Part shown: positions 1 to 8,895 of the stretch, in pieces
Layout: each line of letters starts with the position of its first letter
How positions within the stretch are numbered: position 1 is the first letter of the stretch
Assembly (NCBI RefSeq): GCF_024171865.1
Contig: NZ_JAMTCN010000001.1
Span: forward strand, 413,524-477,523
Reading direction: 5' to 3'
DNA: 64,000 nucleotides
Origin: Prauserella aidingensis
GTDB taxonomy: Bacteria; Actinomycetota; Actinomycetes; Mycobacteriales; Pseudonocardiaceae
Program-made: the position numbers and the translations under genes
The notes under the pieces: model-generated
The model's input: the letters and a program-made list of their open reading frames with translations, nothing else
What the model was told of the DNA's origin: nothing
Database searches by the model: none

Positions 1-68
1 ACACCGCGGGTCAGGTGGAGAAGTTCCGCCGCCGCTACGGCGACGCGTCGGCCGCGCGGGGCCGGTAG
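1..68 (+). CDS. possible 3' end of a plus-strand gene cut by the window edge
   Basis: A plus-strand frame is open from base 3 to a TAG at 66-68 and reads as about 21 residues ending in a basic, arginine-rich tail (QVEKFRRRYGDASAARGR). It would overlap the convergent 3' end of the decarboxylase gene by 34 bases. The composition looks protein-like, but it is too short to assign to a family and could be a chance open frame. Confidence 0.25.
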   Translation, partial: TAGQVEKFRRRYGDASAARGR

Positions 69-1588
69 AGCGTTCCGAGGAACTCGGCGAGCAGCCGCTC
101 CCGCAGCCTCGGCGACGCGACCGCCAACATGGCGTTGATCCCGGCCATTCGGTCAGGCAACCGGATCGGACGGCCGGGACCACGGCCCTGTCCGTCACCG
201 GTCCGTCCGTCGCCGTTCCCGTCGGGGCCGTCCTCGTCGGGGCCGTCCTCGTCGGGGCCCGCGCCGAGACCCGCCGCGGCGAGCAGGCCCGCGAACTGCT
301 CCGGCGTGAGCGCCTCGGGGTCGAGAGCGTCGATCAGCGCCCGCAGGTCGTCGTCGAGCGTGACCGGCCCTGCGGCCACGGCCGACGTCACGGCCTCGCG
401 CATCGCCGTCAGCAGCGCGTCCTCGTGGCCGCGGTTCGCGGCGGTCACCGTCAGGTGCAGATTGGCGGGCGACGACTCGTGCGGGAACTGGAGTTGCACG
501 TACCAGCCGCGGGCTGCCAGCTCGTCGGCCACCGTGAACAGGTCGAACCCGGGGTCCCCGTCGAGCGCGACGGCCAGCAGCGTGGAGTCGGGCTCGCCGA
601 GCACGCCGAGTCCGTCGATCGCGGTGATCCCGGCACGGATCTCCTCGGTCGCCGCGCGGGCGGTGCGGGCGAGCGCGGCGTAGCCGTCGTCGCCGACGTG
701 GCGGACGACCGCCCACGCCGCCGCGAGCGGACCACCCGACCTGGTCGACTGCAACGTCGGGTTGAGCATCGTGTACCCGGGCCAGTCGGCGCTCGCGAAG
801 TAGTGGCCGCGGCGCAGCTCCGCGTCGGCGTGCAGCAGCACGGACACGCCTTTCGCGCAGTAGGCGTACTTGTGCAGGTCCACCGACAGGCTCGTGACCC
901 CGGGCACGGAGAGGTCGAACGCGGGAGCGCGGGTGCCCACGCGCTCGCGGCGCAGGTACGGCAACACCCAGCCGCCGATGCACGCGTCGACGTGCAGGCG
1001 GACGCCGTGTTCGCGGGCCACCGCGGCGATCTCGGGGATCGGATCGACGACCCCGTGGGCGTAGGACGGCGCGCTCGCGACGACGAGCACCGTGGTGTGG
1101 TCGATGGCCGCGGCCGTCGCGTCCGGGTCCGCGCGGAAGGTCGTGGGATCCACCGGCACGCTCACCACGCGGACGCCGAACAGGTGGCCCGCCTTGCGGA
1201 ACGCGGCGTGCACCGTCGACGGGACGACGATCGACGGGTCGACGACGTCCCGTCGGCCCTCGCGCGCCGCCAGCACGGCCAACAGGCACGACTCCGTGCC
1301 GCCCGACGTCACCGTCCCGACGGCGGCCCGCCCTCCGCCCAGCAGCTCGATCGCGGTGCCGACGAGGTCGTTCTCCATGTGCAGCAGGCTGGGAAACGCC
1401 GTCGGGTCCAGCCCGTTGGCCGAGGACGCCGCCGCGTGCGCCCGCGCGGCCAGTTCGTCGAGGTCGCCGAGACCACTGTCGTAGACGTAGGCCAGCGTGC
1501 GCCCGCCGTGGGTCGGTGCGTCCCCGGCCCGCAGCCGGGTCAGCTCCGCGAGCACCTCGTCGGCGCCGGGACCCACGCCGGGGATCAC
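35..1588 (-). CDS. pyridoxal-phosphate-dependent decarboxylase (group II / sphingosine-phosphate-lyase-like fold)
   Basis: The 517-residue protein is a fold-type I PLP enzyme of the group II decarboxylase/S1P-lyase kind. The cofactor lysine is K240 in SVDLHKYAYCAKG, and LHVDACIGG supplies the aspartate (D201) that pairs with the pyridine nitrogen. TSGGTES near residue 95 is the usual phosphate-binding stretch. The longer open frame upstream is antisense noise from the permease gene. The GTG at 1588 is preferred because it overlaps the permease stop as GTGA, so the two genes are translationally coupled. The C-terminus has an Asp/Gly-rich linker (EDGPDEDGPDEDG). The amine or amino-acid substrate cannot be read from sequence, but coupling to a permease suggests that the substrate is imported. 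Confidence 0.85.
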   Translation of the reverse strand: MIPGVGPGADEVLAELTRLRAGDAPTHGGRTLAYVYDSGLGDLDELAARAHAAASSANGLDPTAFPSLLHMENDLVGTAIELLGGGRAAVGTVTSGGTESCLLAVLAAREGRRDVVDPSIVVPSTVHAAFRKAGHLFGVRVVSVPVDPTTFRADPDATAAAIDHTTVLVVASAPSYAHGVVDPIPEIAAVAREHGVRLHVDACIGGWVLPYLRRERVGTRAPAFDLSVPGVTSLSVDLHKYAYCAKGVSVLLHADAELRRGHYFASADWPGYTMLNPTLQSTRSGGPLAAAWAVVRHVGDDGYAALARTARAATEEIRAGITAIDGLGVLGEPDSTLLAVALDGDPGFDLFTVADELAARGWYVQLQFPHESSPANLHLTVTAANRGHEDALLTAMREAVTSAVAAGPVTLDDDLRALIDALDPEALTPEQFAGLLAAAGLGAGPDEDGPDEDGPDGNGDGRTGDGQGRGPGRPIRLPDRMAGINAMLAVASPRLRERLLAEFLGTLYRPRAADASP

Positions 1589-2943
1589 GCGCCGCCCCCT
1601 TCGGCCGGGGCCGTGGCATCGGCATCGGGGTCGCCGTCGGGGCGGCGGTCCCCCAGCACGCTGCGCCGCAGCAACGGCAACGCCAGCGCGACGAACACCG
1701 CGGGCAGTGCGGAGAAACCGACGGTGATGGCCGTGACCGCGCTCTCGGGCTGGGTCGCCACCGACTGTCCACTCGAGACGTACCCGCCGAGCGAGAGCAC
1801 GAGTCCGAACAGGCCGGGGCCGACGGCGAGCCCGAGCGTCTCGGCTGCCGTCCAGACGCCCGCGGTGATCCCGGCGCGGGTGGCACCGGTGCGTTCCTCC
1901 TCCGCGGAGATCAGGTCCGGGAGGATCGCCAGCGGGAACACCTGGATCCCCGCGTATCCCACACCCGCGAGCGCAACGAACACGAACACCACCGGCGTCG
2001 CCATGGCCGGTGAGAATGCGAGGGCTCCGAGCGCGGCCGCCAGCAGTACCGACGAGACGCGGAAGCCCGTGAGTTTGCCGCCGCTGCGGCCGATGCGGTC
2101 CCACACCGGCATGACGAGCAGTGCCGGGCCGACGAAGCCCGCGAACAGCGCCGACTGCAGGTCGGGGTCACCGAGGACGTACCGCGCGACGTAGTTGACC
2201 CCGGCCAGCAGGGTGGCGACGCCGAGCGCCTGGAGGAAGTAGACGGTCAGCAGCCAGCGGAACGCCCGCCAGGACCGCATGGTGGCGAGCAGGTCGCGCC
2301 ACCCCGGTGTGGGCTCCCGCAGCCTCCCCACGGGTGCACCGCGCGTGCCGGCGTAGACGGCGACCGCGCCGAGTGCGATGAGCACGCCGACGAACGCGCC
2401 CATGGCGCGATAGCCCGCGGTGCCGCCGAGCCCGCTCGCGATGGCCGGTGCGACCGCGCCCGACACCAGGATGGCGAGCGCCAGCACGGCGATGCGCCAG
2501 GTCGTCAGTCGCGTCCGCTCGTGATAGTCCTCGGTCAGTTCCGCGGGCAACGCGTTGAATGGCACCTGGAAGAAGGCGAACGCCGTCGCGCACACGAAGA
2601 ACACGACGACGACGTAGGCCGCGTCCGCGGCCGTCGAGCCGAGGCCGGGACCCGCGAACAGCGCGGCGAAGCACGCGGCCAGCACCAGACCGCCGATCAG
2701 CAGGAACGGTCTGCGGCTGCCGTGTCTGCGCAGCGCGCCGTCCGAGATCCGCCCGGCGACCGGGTTGAACAGCACGTCCCACGCCTTCGGCAGCAGCACG
2801 ATCGCACCCGCCACGGCGGCGGGCACGGCCATCGTGTCGGTCAGGTACGGCAGGAGCAGCAGCCCCGGCACCGTCCCGAACGCGCCCGTCGCGAACGACC
2901 CGAGCGAATACCCGAGACGAGTCCTGGTCCCCAGCGCCGACAT
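1585..2943 (-). CDS. MFS/GPH-family (glycoside-pentoside-hexuronide:cation symporter-like) permease
   Basis: This 452-residue polytopic membrane protein shows about twelve hydrophobic segments. Its opening, LGYSLGSFATGAFGTVPGLLLLPYLTD, is written here in parts: LGYSLGSFATG then LLLLPYLTD, which is characteristic of MFS_2/GPH carriers, as is the DxxxNPVAGRISD-like loop after helix 2. The ATG at 2943 is chosen because GAGGAGGAG lies just before it; the longer frame upstream lacks such a site. It is first in a two-gene unit with the PLP decarboxylase, which starts inside its stop codon. GPH carriers usually move sugars, glycosides or sulfonated compounds with a cation. The cargo here is unknown. 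Confidence 0.85.
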   Translation of the reverse strand: MSALGTRTRLGYSLGSFATGAFGTVPGLLLLPYLTDTMAVPAAVAGAIVLLPKAWDVLFNPVAGRISDGALRRHGSRRPFLLIGGLVLAACFAALFAGPGLGSTAADAAYVVVVFFVCATAFAFFQVPFNALPAELTEDYHERTRLTTWRIAVLALAILVSGAVAPAIASGLGGTAGYRAMGAFVGVLIALGAVAVYAGTRGAPVGRLREPTPGWRDLLATMRSWRAFRWLLTVYFLQALGVATLLAGVNYVARYVLGDPDLQSALFAGFVGPALLVMPVWDRIGRSGGKLTGFRVSSVLLAAALGALAFSPAMATPVVFVFVALAGVGYAGIQVFPLAILPDLISAEEERTGATRAGITAGVWTAAETLGLAVGPGLFGLVLSLGGYVSSGQSVATQPESAVTAITVGFSALPAVFVALALPLLRRSVLGDRRPDGDPDADATAPAEGGGA

Positions 2944-3031
2944 GCTCCTCCTCGGACGGTGCGCGTGGAGGAATCGTGCCACCCCGGCGCCGCCACCCGG
3001 CTCCGACCCCGACGTGCGAGACAGCGCCGGG

Positions 3032-4051
3032 TCAGCCGAGCACGTCGGCCACCCGGCGCAGCGTCGCGGCGTCACCGCGGACGAGCAGCGTGGTCACGAC
3101 CGTGTCCTCCCACGCCTGCAGTTCGTCGCGGATCTTCGCGGGCGGCCCGATCAGCGACGTGTCCTCGACCAGTGAGGTCGGGATCGCCGCCGTGGCCTCC
3201 TCCTTGCGGCCCGCCAGGTACAGGTCCTGCACCGTGTCCGCCACATCGGCGTAACCCATGCGCGCGAACACGTCGTGGTGAAAGTTGGCGTCCTTCGCGC
3301 CCATACCGCCGATGTAGAGCGCCAGCGACGGCTTGATCATCGCCGCGGCCTGTTCGACGTCGTCGTGCACGATCACCGGCACCGACGCGGCGACCTCGAA
3401 CCCCTCCGGCCGGTGCCCGCGCGCCGCGAATCCCTCGTCGAGGGCCGCGCGGTAGAAGGCGTCGCTCTTCGGGGAGAAGAACAGCGGAAGCCAGCCGTCG
3501 CAGATCTCCGCCGACAACGCCACGTTCTTGGGCCCCTCGGCCGCCAGGTGGATCGGGATGTGGGACCGCAGCGGGTGCACGGTGGACTTGAGCGGCTTGC
3601 CCAGCCCGGTGCCGCCCTGCAGCGGCAGTTGGTACTGCTTCCCGTCGTGCACGACCGGTGCCTCGCGCGCCACCACCTGGCGCACGATGTCGACGTACTC
3701 GCGGGTCCTGGCGAGCGGCCTCGGGTACGGCTGCCCGTACCAGCCTTCGACGACCTGGGGTCCGGACGCGCCGAGCCCGAGGACGAATCGGCCGCCCGAC
3801 AGGTGGTCGAGCGTCATCGCCGCCATCGCCGTGGCCGTCGGCGTACGGGCCGACAGCTGGACGATGTTGGTGCCGAGGGTGACGCGGGAGGTCGCCGACC
3901 CCCACCAGGCGAGCGGGGTCAGGGCGTCGGAGCCGTAACCCTCGGCGGTCCAGACCGAGTCGAATCCGAGTCGTTCGGCCGTCGTGATCGCCTCGAGCGC
4001 ACCCTCCGGCGGGCCCGACGACCAGTATCCGAGGTGGTAACCCAGTTTCAC
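3032..4051 (-). CDS. LLM-class F420-dependent oxidoreductase (Rv3520c-like subgroup)
   Basis: The 339-residue protein has the luciferase-like monooxygenase fold. It begins KLGYHLGYW, followed by AERLGFDSVWTAEGYGSDALTP and a GRFVLGLGASGPQVVEGWYG block, all typical of the F420-using branch of the family. The GTG at 4051 follows AAGGAGA at a normal distance, whereas the upstream in-frame ATG contains that ribosome site. Length and opening motif resemble the TIGR03559-type group that includes M. tuberculosis Rv3520c, which lies in a sterol-catabolic region. That resemblance is from memory of the family, and the substrate is not known. It sits alone between the permease and the first DUF2236 gene, all on the minus strand. 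Confidence 0.85.
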   Translation of the reverse strand: MKLGYHLGYWSSGPPEGALEAITTAERLGFDSVWTAEGYGSDALTPLAWWGSATSRVTLGTNIVQLSARTPTATAMAAMTLDHLSGGRFVLGLGASGPQVVEGWYGQPYPRPLARTREYVDIVRQVVAREAPVVHDGKQYQLPLQGGTGLGKPLKSTVHPLRSHIPIHLAAEGPKNVALSAEICDGWLPLFFSPKSDAFYRAALDEGFAARGHRPEGFEVAASVPVIVHDDVEQAAAMIKPSLALYIGGMGAKDANFHHDVFARMGYADVADTVQDLYLAGRKEEATAAIPTSLVEDTSLIGPPAKIRDELQAWEDTVVTTLLVRGDAATLRRVADVLG

Positions 4052-4151
4052 GTCGTGTTCTCCTTCGGGCCGCACTGTCGTCGGATGCCACCGGGGTCCG
4101 GTGGCGCTGCCGGTCCGTTGCCGTCGTCACCGGTCCGCGCCGGATCGTGCG

Positions 4152-5234
4152 TCAGCCCGCGGGCCGGTGTTCGGCGGGCACGTAGTGGGTGGGCCGCGAC
4201 CGCTCGGCCACGGGCGGCAGGTTCCGCGGCGGGGTCTCGACGGTGGGCGTTCCCGCAGGGTCCCTGCCGAGCGCGCGCCGCCAACCCGCCCTCGCCCGCG
4301 GATGGTACCGACGCTGCCACGGGACGAACCGGAACGCGAGCCCGATCGCCTTTCCCACCAGCCGGTGCACCCGCTGGTCGCGCGGCGACCACGGGTAGCC
4401 GAGGCGGGTGCGCACGGGTTCGTCGTACATGCCGACCGTCAGCCACACGAAGCCGCGATGCACCAGCGGCCGGACGAGTGTCCACAGGGGACGCGGCAGC
4501 CACTTCAGCAGTGGCGGCCTGCCGATCCGCGAGATGTCGAGGACGTCGCGTGTGGCCTTGTTGTCCTCGAGCACGTCCCGGCACATGCGGTCCCAGTACT
4601 CCTGGAAGTCCTCCCAGGTGGCCGGGACCGGGCGCATCGACATGCCGTACATCCGGTACCAGCGCTTGTGTTCGTCGAACAGCTGCCGCCGCTGCGCCTC
4701 GGTGAGCCCGCCCATGAAGTTCTCGGCGATGATCAGCGTGCTGACGAAGAAGGTCGCGTGCGCCCAGTAGAACGTGCCGGGGTTCAGGGCGTGGTAGCGG
4801 CGGCCGAACTCGTCGGTGCCCTTGATCGTGTCGTGGTAACCGCGCACCTCGAGCGCCGTGGCGTGGGCACGCGGGCCGTCGTAGATCACCCCGCCGATCG
4901 GGTACAGCGAGCGGAACAGCCGTTCCCAGCGTTCGTCGAAGAACCGGGAGTGCTCCTCGACACCGGCCCCGAGTTCGGGGTGCATGTTCTGCATGCTCCC
5001 CGCCCACAGGGCGATGAGCAGCCCTCGCCAGTCGCCGAAGATCCGCCAGGTCAGCGAGTCCGGCCCCAGCGGCTCGGGGGCGTGTCGGGCAGTGGCGGCG
5101 TACGGCGCGGCCGTGTGCACGTCGGAGGCCGGGGCCACGTCGGAGGCCGGGTCCGCCGCCTGTTCGCCCGCGGAGTCCCGTGCAGACGGTGCGTGCGGGG
5201 ACGGCACGCCGTCGCGGGAGCGGCTCTGCGTCAT
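4152..5234 (-). CDS. MpaB/DUF2236-family oxygenase-like protein, paralogue 1
   Basis: The 360-residue protein has a low-complexity N-terminus of about 60 residues, then a DUF2236 domain (MpaB / rubber-oxygenase Lcp superfamily, heme-dependent in characterised members). Conserved elements include RGYHDTIKGTDEFGRRYHAL with H134 and the YWAHATFF segment with H159, both candidate heme or active-site histidines. The tail is proline/arginine-rich. The ATG at 5234 follows TTGGAGT; an upstream in-frame start would lie inside the operator. It diverges from a TetR gene across an 88-bp gap holding a palindrome, so repression by that TetR is likely. Two further paralogues lie at about 25.8 and 62 kb. The substrate is unknown. 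Confidence 0.85.
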   Translation of the reverse strand: MTQSRSRDGVPSPHAPSARDSAGEQAADPASDVAPASDVHTAAPYAATARHAPEPLGPDSLTWRIFGDWRGLLIALWAGSMQNMHPELGAGVEEHSRFFDERWERLFRSLYPIGGVIYDGPRAHATALEVRGYHDTIKGTDEFGRRYHALNPGTFYWAHATFFVSTLIIAENFMGGLTEAQRRQLFDEHKRWYRMYGMSMRPVPATWEDFQEYWDRMCRDVLEDNKATRDVLDISRIGRPPLLKWLPRPLWTLVRPLVHRGFVWLTVGMYDEPVRTRLGYPWSPRDQRVHRLVGKAIGLAFRFVPWQRRYHPRARAGWRRALGRDPAGTPTVETPPRNLPPVAERSRPTHYVPAEHRPAG

Positions 5235-5247
5235 CGTCGACTCCAAT

Positions 5248-5267
5248 GTGACTACGGCCGTTGTCAC
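5248..5267. promoter_or_regulatory. near-perfect 20-bp palindrome, probable TetR operator
   Basis: GTGACTACGGCCGTTGTCAC differs from its reverse complement at only one symmetric pair. It lies between the divergent DUF2236 and TetR starts. The right half supplies a TTGTCA that could serve as a -35 for the TetR gene, with TACGGT at 5283-5288 after a 16-base spacer. Read on the minus strand it contains TGACAACGG, the 9-mer shared with the other two DUF2236 promoters. Confidence 0.7.
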
Positions 5268-5322
5268 CTTCGTCGGTCACGGTACGGTCGACAACGTTCG
5301 TGGTCAATCGAGGGAAGCTGAC

Positions 5323-5934
5323 ATGACTGCCGAAAGCCGCACCTGGGCGGGCACCACCCTGGCCGACCGCAAGGCCACCCGCAGGCGCCGACTGCTGGAC
5401 TCCGGGCTGACCCTGCTCGGCTCCGAGGACAGTGCCGCCCTGAGCGTGCGCGCCGTCTGCCGTCACAGCAGGCTCACCGAGCGCTACTTCTACGAGAACT
5501 TCGCCGACCGCGACGAGCTCATCGTCGCCGTCTACGACGAGCTGACCTCCGAGGCCCACCGCGTACTCGTCGACGCCGTGGCGGCCGCGCCCACCGACGA
5601 CCGGCCCGCCCGCGCCCGTGCCGCGGTCACCGCCTTCGTCGAGCTGATCATCGACGATCCCCGCAAGGGGCGGGTGCTGCTGCTCGCGCCGCTCACCCAC
5701 CCGGCACTGAGCCGCAGCGGCGTGCAGCGCATCCCGATGTTCGCCGGGCTGGTCCGCGACGAACTCTCCGCCAACGTCGACGAGGAGGACCGCGCGATGA
5801 CCGCCACCGCGCTGGTCGGCGGACTCGCCAACCTGTTCACGGCCTACCTGGACGGCACGCTCGACGTCGACCGCGAACGACTCGTCGTCCACTGCGTCAA
5901 ACTCGTCCTCGGCATCGACGCCCTCCACAGCTGA
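5323..5934 (+). CDS. TetR-family transcriptional regulator
   Basis: The 203-residue protein has an N-terminal TetR helix-turn-helix at about residues 20-65, ending in the typical TERYFYENFADRDELI stretch, followed by a helical ligand-binding domain. The ATG at 5323 follows AGGGAAG; the longer open frame upstream runs through the operator and the divergent gene and is not coding. It is divergent from the DUF2236 gene. The palindrome at 5248-5267 overlaps its own likely -35, which suggests autorepression together with control of the oxygenase gene. The ligand is unknown. A weak hairpin follows the stop. Confidence 0.9.
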   Translation: MTAESRTWAGTTLADRKATRRRRLLDSGLTLLGSEDSAALSVRAVCRHSRLTERYFYENFADRDELIVAVYDELTSEAHRVLVDAVAAAPTDDRPARARAAVTAFVELIIDDPRKGRVLLLAPLTHPALSRSGVQRIPMFAGLVRDELSANVDEEDRAMTATALVGGLANLFTAYLDGTLDVDRERLVVHCVKLVLGIDALHS

Positions 5935-5956
5935 ACTGTCCGCAGCGGAACCCTCT

Positions 5957-5979
5957 CCGGCTGCGGCCTGTACAGCCGG
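5957..5979. terminator. weak hairpin between convergent genes
   Basis: CCGGCTG and CAGCCGG form a 7-bp stem with a 9-base loop in the 69-bp gap between the convergent TetR and aldolase genes. There is no T-run, so it is only a candidate terminator. Confidence 0.35.
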
Positions 5980-6003
5980 ACGTTCCACGGCCGGATCCAC
6001 CGC

Positions 6004-7032
6004 TCACGCGCCCGCGACGTTCTTCTTCTCCTCGACCAGTTCGAGCGCGATGTCGATGATCATGTCCTCCTGGCCGCCGACGTAGCGCCGCTCACCCACG
6101 CGGTAGAGGATCTCGTGGGCGGGCACGCCGTAGCGCTCCGCGGCACGTTCGGCGTGCAGCAGAAAACTCGAGTACACGCCCGCGAAGCCCTGCACGATCG
6201 AGGAACGGTCCATCACGGGCAGCCGCGTGATGAACGGCTTGACCACGGTGTCCGCCGCGTCCATCAGCGCATCCTTGTCGACGCCCGTCTCGACACCGAG
6301 TCGTTCGAACGTCGCGGCGAGCACCTCGGTCGGCGAGTTTCCCGCGCCGGCACCCAGTGCGACGAGCGACCCGTCGATCTGGCGGGCGCCCGCGCGGTGG
6401 GCCAGGACCGAGTTGGCCACGCCGAAGCTGAGGTTCTGGTGCCCGTGGTAGCCGACCTGCGCGTCATCGCCGAGTTCGGCGACCAGAGCGGCGACCCGGT
6501 CGGACGCGTCCTCGAGGATGAGGGCGCCTGCGGAGTCGACGACGTACACGCACTGACAGCCGGCGTCGGCCATGATCCGCGCCTGCTTCGCCAGCGTCTC
6601 CGGCTCCGCCATGTGCGAGAGCATCAGGAATCCGACCGTCTCCAGCCCGAGATCCCTGGCGGCCGTGAAGTGCTGCACCGACACGTCGGCCTCGGTGCAG
6701 TGCGTCGCGATGCGCACCGCGCCCGCGCCGAGATCCGCCGCGGCGCGCAGGTCGGTCACCGTGCCGAGCCCGGGCAGCAACAGCACCGCGATGCGCGCCC
6801 GGCGCGCCTCCTCGACGGCCGCGGCGATCAACGTACGTTCGTCGACGAGGGAGAAGCCGTAGTTGAACGTCGACCCGCCGAGGCCGTCGCCGTGGGTCAC
6901 CTCGACGAGGGACACCCCGGCGTCGTCCAGCGCCCGCACGGTGTCGCGCACGTGCTGTTCGGTGAACCGGTGCGCCATCGCGTGGCTGCCGTCGCGCAGG
7001 GTCGTGTCGACGATCCGAACCGGGGCCGTCAT
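6004..7032 (-). CDS. hsaF: 4-hydroxy-2-oxovalerate/hexanoate aldolase (HsaF/BphI/DmpG family)
   Basis: This 342-residue class II aldolase cleaves 4-hydroxy-2-oxoacids to pyruvate and an aldehyde. [18 protein letters not shown] carries the metal-ligand aspartate D14, and [11 protein letters not shown] supplies the metal-binding histidines H196 and H198. The length is standard for the family. Its ATG overlaps the stop of the dehydrogenase gene (ATGA), as expected for enzymes that form a channelling aldolase-dehydrogenase complex. The hydratase that normally precedes them (HsaE/BphH) is not in the window. The symbol is given by analogy: the steroid (HsaF) and aromatic (DmpG/BphI) versions cannot be told apart from this sequence alone. 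Confidence 0.9.
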   Translation of the reverse strand: MTAPVRIVDTTLRDGSHAMAHRFTEQHVRDTVRALDDAGVSLVEVTHGDGLGGSTFNYGFSLVDERTLIAAAVEEARRARIAVLLLPGLGTVTDLRAAADLGAGAVRIATHCTEADVSVQHFTAARDLGLETVGFLMLSHMAEPETLAKQARIMADAGCQCVYVVDSAGALILEDASDRVAALVAELGDDAQVGYHGHQNLSFGVANSVLAHRAGARQIDGSLVALGAGAGNSPTEVLAATFERLGVETGVDKDALMDAADTVVKPFITRLPVMDRSSIVQGFAGVYSSFLLHAERAAERYGVPAHEILYRVGERRYVGGQEDMIIDIALELVEEKKNVAGA

Positions 7033-7964
7033 GCGTACACCGCCTTCGTCGAGGGGCCACTGTCGGCGCCGAGGAGTCGCTCCGCCATGAGCTCGCCGAT
7101 GCGCGCCGCCGCGGCCGTCATGATGTCCAGGTTGCCGGCGTAGGTCGGCAGGTAGTCGCCGTTGCCTGCCACTTCGAGGAACACGCCCACCCGGGCGCGG
7201 CCGTTCCAGTCGGGTCTCGGGTCGTCGAACTGCGGTTCGGCCTTCACCGTGTAGCCGGGAACGTACTCCTGCACCCGGCGCGCGGTGTCGTGAATGGACT
7301 GTGCGATGGCCGCCCTGTCGGCGTCCGGGTCGATCGCGCAGAACACGGTGTCCCGCATGATCATCGGCGGTTCCATCGGGTTGATGATGATGATCGCCTT
7401 GCCGCGTTCAGCCCCGCCGACCACTTCGAGCCCCCGTGCGGTCGTCTCCGTGAACTCGTCGATGTTGGCGCGCGTGCCGGGCCCCGCCGACCGTGACGAC
7501 ACGGACGCCACGATCTCCGCGTACGGCACGTCGGTGACACTGCTGACGGCGTGCACGATCGGGATGGTCGCCTGCCCGCCACAGGTGATCATGTTCACGT
7601 TGGGCACCTCGAGGTGCTCCGGCGGGGCCACGACGGGGCACGTGAACGGGCCGGTCGCCGCCGGGGTCAGGTCGATCGCCCGGATGCCGGCCTCGGCGTA
7701 GCGCGGCGCGGCGGCCAGGTGCGCCTTCGCCGAGGTCGCGTCGAAGACCAGGTCCGGAGTCTCGTCGCGGTCCAGCAGCCAGTCGACGCCACCCGCCGAG
7801 GCCTCGACCCCGAGCGCCTCCGCACGGGCGAGACCCTCCGAGGCCGGATCGACGCCCACCATGTACCGCACGTCGACGAGGTCGCTCCGTTGCAGTTTCG
7901 CGAGCAGGTCGGTGCCGATGTTGCCGGGGCCGACGATCGCGGCCACCGCTCGAGGTGTGGTCAT
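7029..7964 (-). CDS. hsaG: acetaldehyde/propionaldehyde dehydrogenase (acylating), HsaG/BphJ/MhpF family
   Basis: The 311-residue NAD-dependent acylating aldehyde dehydrogenase turns the aldolase's aldehyde product into acetyl- or propionyl-CoA. The N-terminal Rossmann motif is [14 protein letters not shown], and the catalytic cysteine is C128 in [23 protein letters not shown] is a family signature. It precedes the aldolase with a 4-base overlap and is divergent from an IclR gene only 40 bases away, so the pair is probably under IclR control. No strong ribosome site is visible before the ATG, so leaderless translation is possible. Confidence 0.93.
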   Translation of the reverse strand: MTTPRAVAAIVGPGNIGTDLLAKLQRSDLVDVRYMVGVDPASEGLARAEALGVEASAGGVDWLLDRDETPDLVFDATSAKAHLAAAPRYAEAGIRAIDLTPAATGPFTCPVVAPPEHLEVPNVNMITCGGQATIPIVHAVSSVTDVPYAEIVASVSSRSAGPGTRANIDEFTETTARGLEVVGGAERGKAIIIINPMEPPMIMRDTVFCAIDPDADRAAIAQSIHDTARRVQEYVPGYTVKAEPQFDDPRPDWNGRARVGVFLEVAGNGDYLPTYAGNLDIMTAAAARIGELMAERLLGADSGPSTKAVYA

Positions 7965-8004
7965 GGGGATGACGCTCCGGCACGGCGTACGCCAGAATCA
8001 ACGT

Positions 8005-8838
8005 ATGTGTCCCGCTCATCGGAACAACGCGGCTCCGAACAACGCGGCTGCGAACAACGCGACTCGGGACAACGCCGCCTCCTCGGGTGCGGACGGTGCC
8101 GCCGACGGTGTCGCGTCAACGGCCGCTCGGGTGGCGGCGTTGCTCTCGGCGTTCAGAGCCGGCGACGACGCGCTCGGCGTGTCCGAACTGGCACGGCGCA
8201 CGGGCGTGCCGAAGTCGACCACACACCGGCTCGCCGCACACCTGACCGACCAGGGACTGCTGGAGCCCGCGGGCAGGGGCAGACTGCGGCTCGCGCTGAA
8301 ACTCTTCGAGATCGGCCAGCTCGCCGCGGCCCAACGGGGCCTGGTCGACGCGGCCCGGCCGTACCTCGCCGATCTCCGCGAGGCGACCCGCAACACGGCA
8401 CATCTCGCCGTGTTGGAGGGCACCGAGGTCGTCTACCTCGACATCCTCCGCGGGCCCGACGCGCCGACGCTGCCCTCCCGCGTGGGCGGCCGGTTCCCCG
8501 CCCACGCCACGTCCGTCGGCAAGGCGATCCTCGCGTTCTCCTCGCAGTCCGTTGTGGACGGCGTGGTGACCGCGGGCCTGCCCCGGATCAGCCCGCGGAC
8601 CGTGACCGCTCCCGGGCTCTTCCGGACCCAGCTGGCGACGATCGCCCGCGACGGGATCGCCTACGACCGTGAGGAATCCGGGGTCGGGGTGGTCTGCGCC
8701 GGCGCACCACTGGTCGGCTCGGACGGGACCGCCGTCGCCGCGCTCTCGCTGTCCGGCTGGACCAATCGGATGCGGCTCGACCGTGTCGCCCCCGCCGTCC
8801 GCACCGCCGCGCTGACCCTGTCCCGCCTGCTGCCCTGA
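8005..8838 (+). CDS. IclR-family transcriptional regulator with Asn/Ala-rich N-terminal repeat
   Basis: The 277-residue protein has a winged helix-turn-helix (about residues 40-95: LSAFRAGDDALGVSELARRT then GVPKSTTHRLAAHL) and a C-terminal IclR effector domain ending in SGVGVVCAGAPL and VAALSLSGW. The ATG at 8005 gives an N-terminal tract NNAAPNNAAANNATRDNAA made by a 15-bp DNA repeat; a later start would remove it. It is divergent from hsaG-hsaF with a 40-bp gap, so the operator must overlap both promoters. AGAATC just upstream of the ATG could be a -10 for a leaderless message. The effector is probably a catabolic intermediate, by inference from position. Confidence 0.88.
   Translation: MCPAHRNNAAPNNAAANNATRDNAASSGADGAADGVASTAARVAALLSAFRAGDDALGVSELARRTGVPKSTTHRLAAHLTDQGLLEPAGRGRLRLALKLFEIGQLAAAQRGLVDAARPYLADLREATRNTAHLAVLEGTEVVYLDILRGPDAPTLPSRVGGRFPAHATSVGKAILAFSSQSVVDGVVTAGLPRISPRTVTAPGLFRTQLATIARDGIAYDREESGVGVVCAGAPLVGSDGTAVAALSLSGWTNRMRLDRVAPAVRTAALTLSRLLP
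8022..8081 (+). repeat. 15-bp tandem repeat inside the IclR coding start
   Basis: AACAACGC recurs at 8023, 8038 and 8053, with a degenerate fourth copy at 8068, all at a 15-base period. It encodes the N-N-A-A-P/A-type repeat at the N-terminus of the IclR protein. Confidence 0.85.
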
Positions 8839-8853
8839 AAACGACCGCCGCGG

Positions 8854-8895
8854 TTCACACCGCGACATTCACACCGCGGCGTTCACACCGCGACC
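8854..8895. repeat. three 14-bp direct repeats at a convergent gene junction
   Basis: TTCACACCGCG starts at 8854, 8868 and 8882 with a strict 14-base period. The array begins in the gap after the IclR stop and runs into the last codons of the convergent aminotransferase gene, so repeat expansion has probably shaped that C-terminus. Confidence 0.85.

Noticed and set aside
1589..2104. N-terminal extension of the PLP decarboxylase frame
   Set aside because: It overlaps the permease gene in another frame and is Arg/Gly-rich; the coupled GTG at 1588 starts the recognisable protein.
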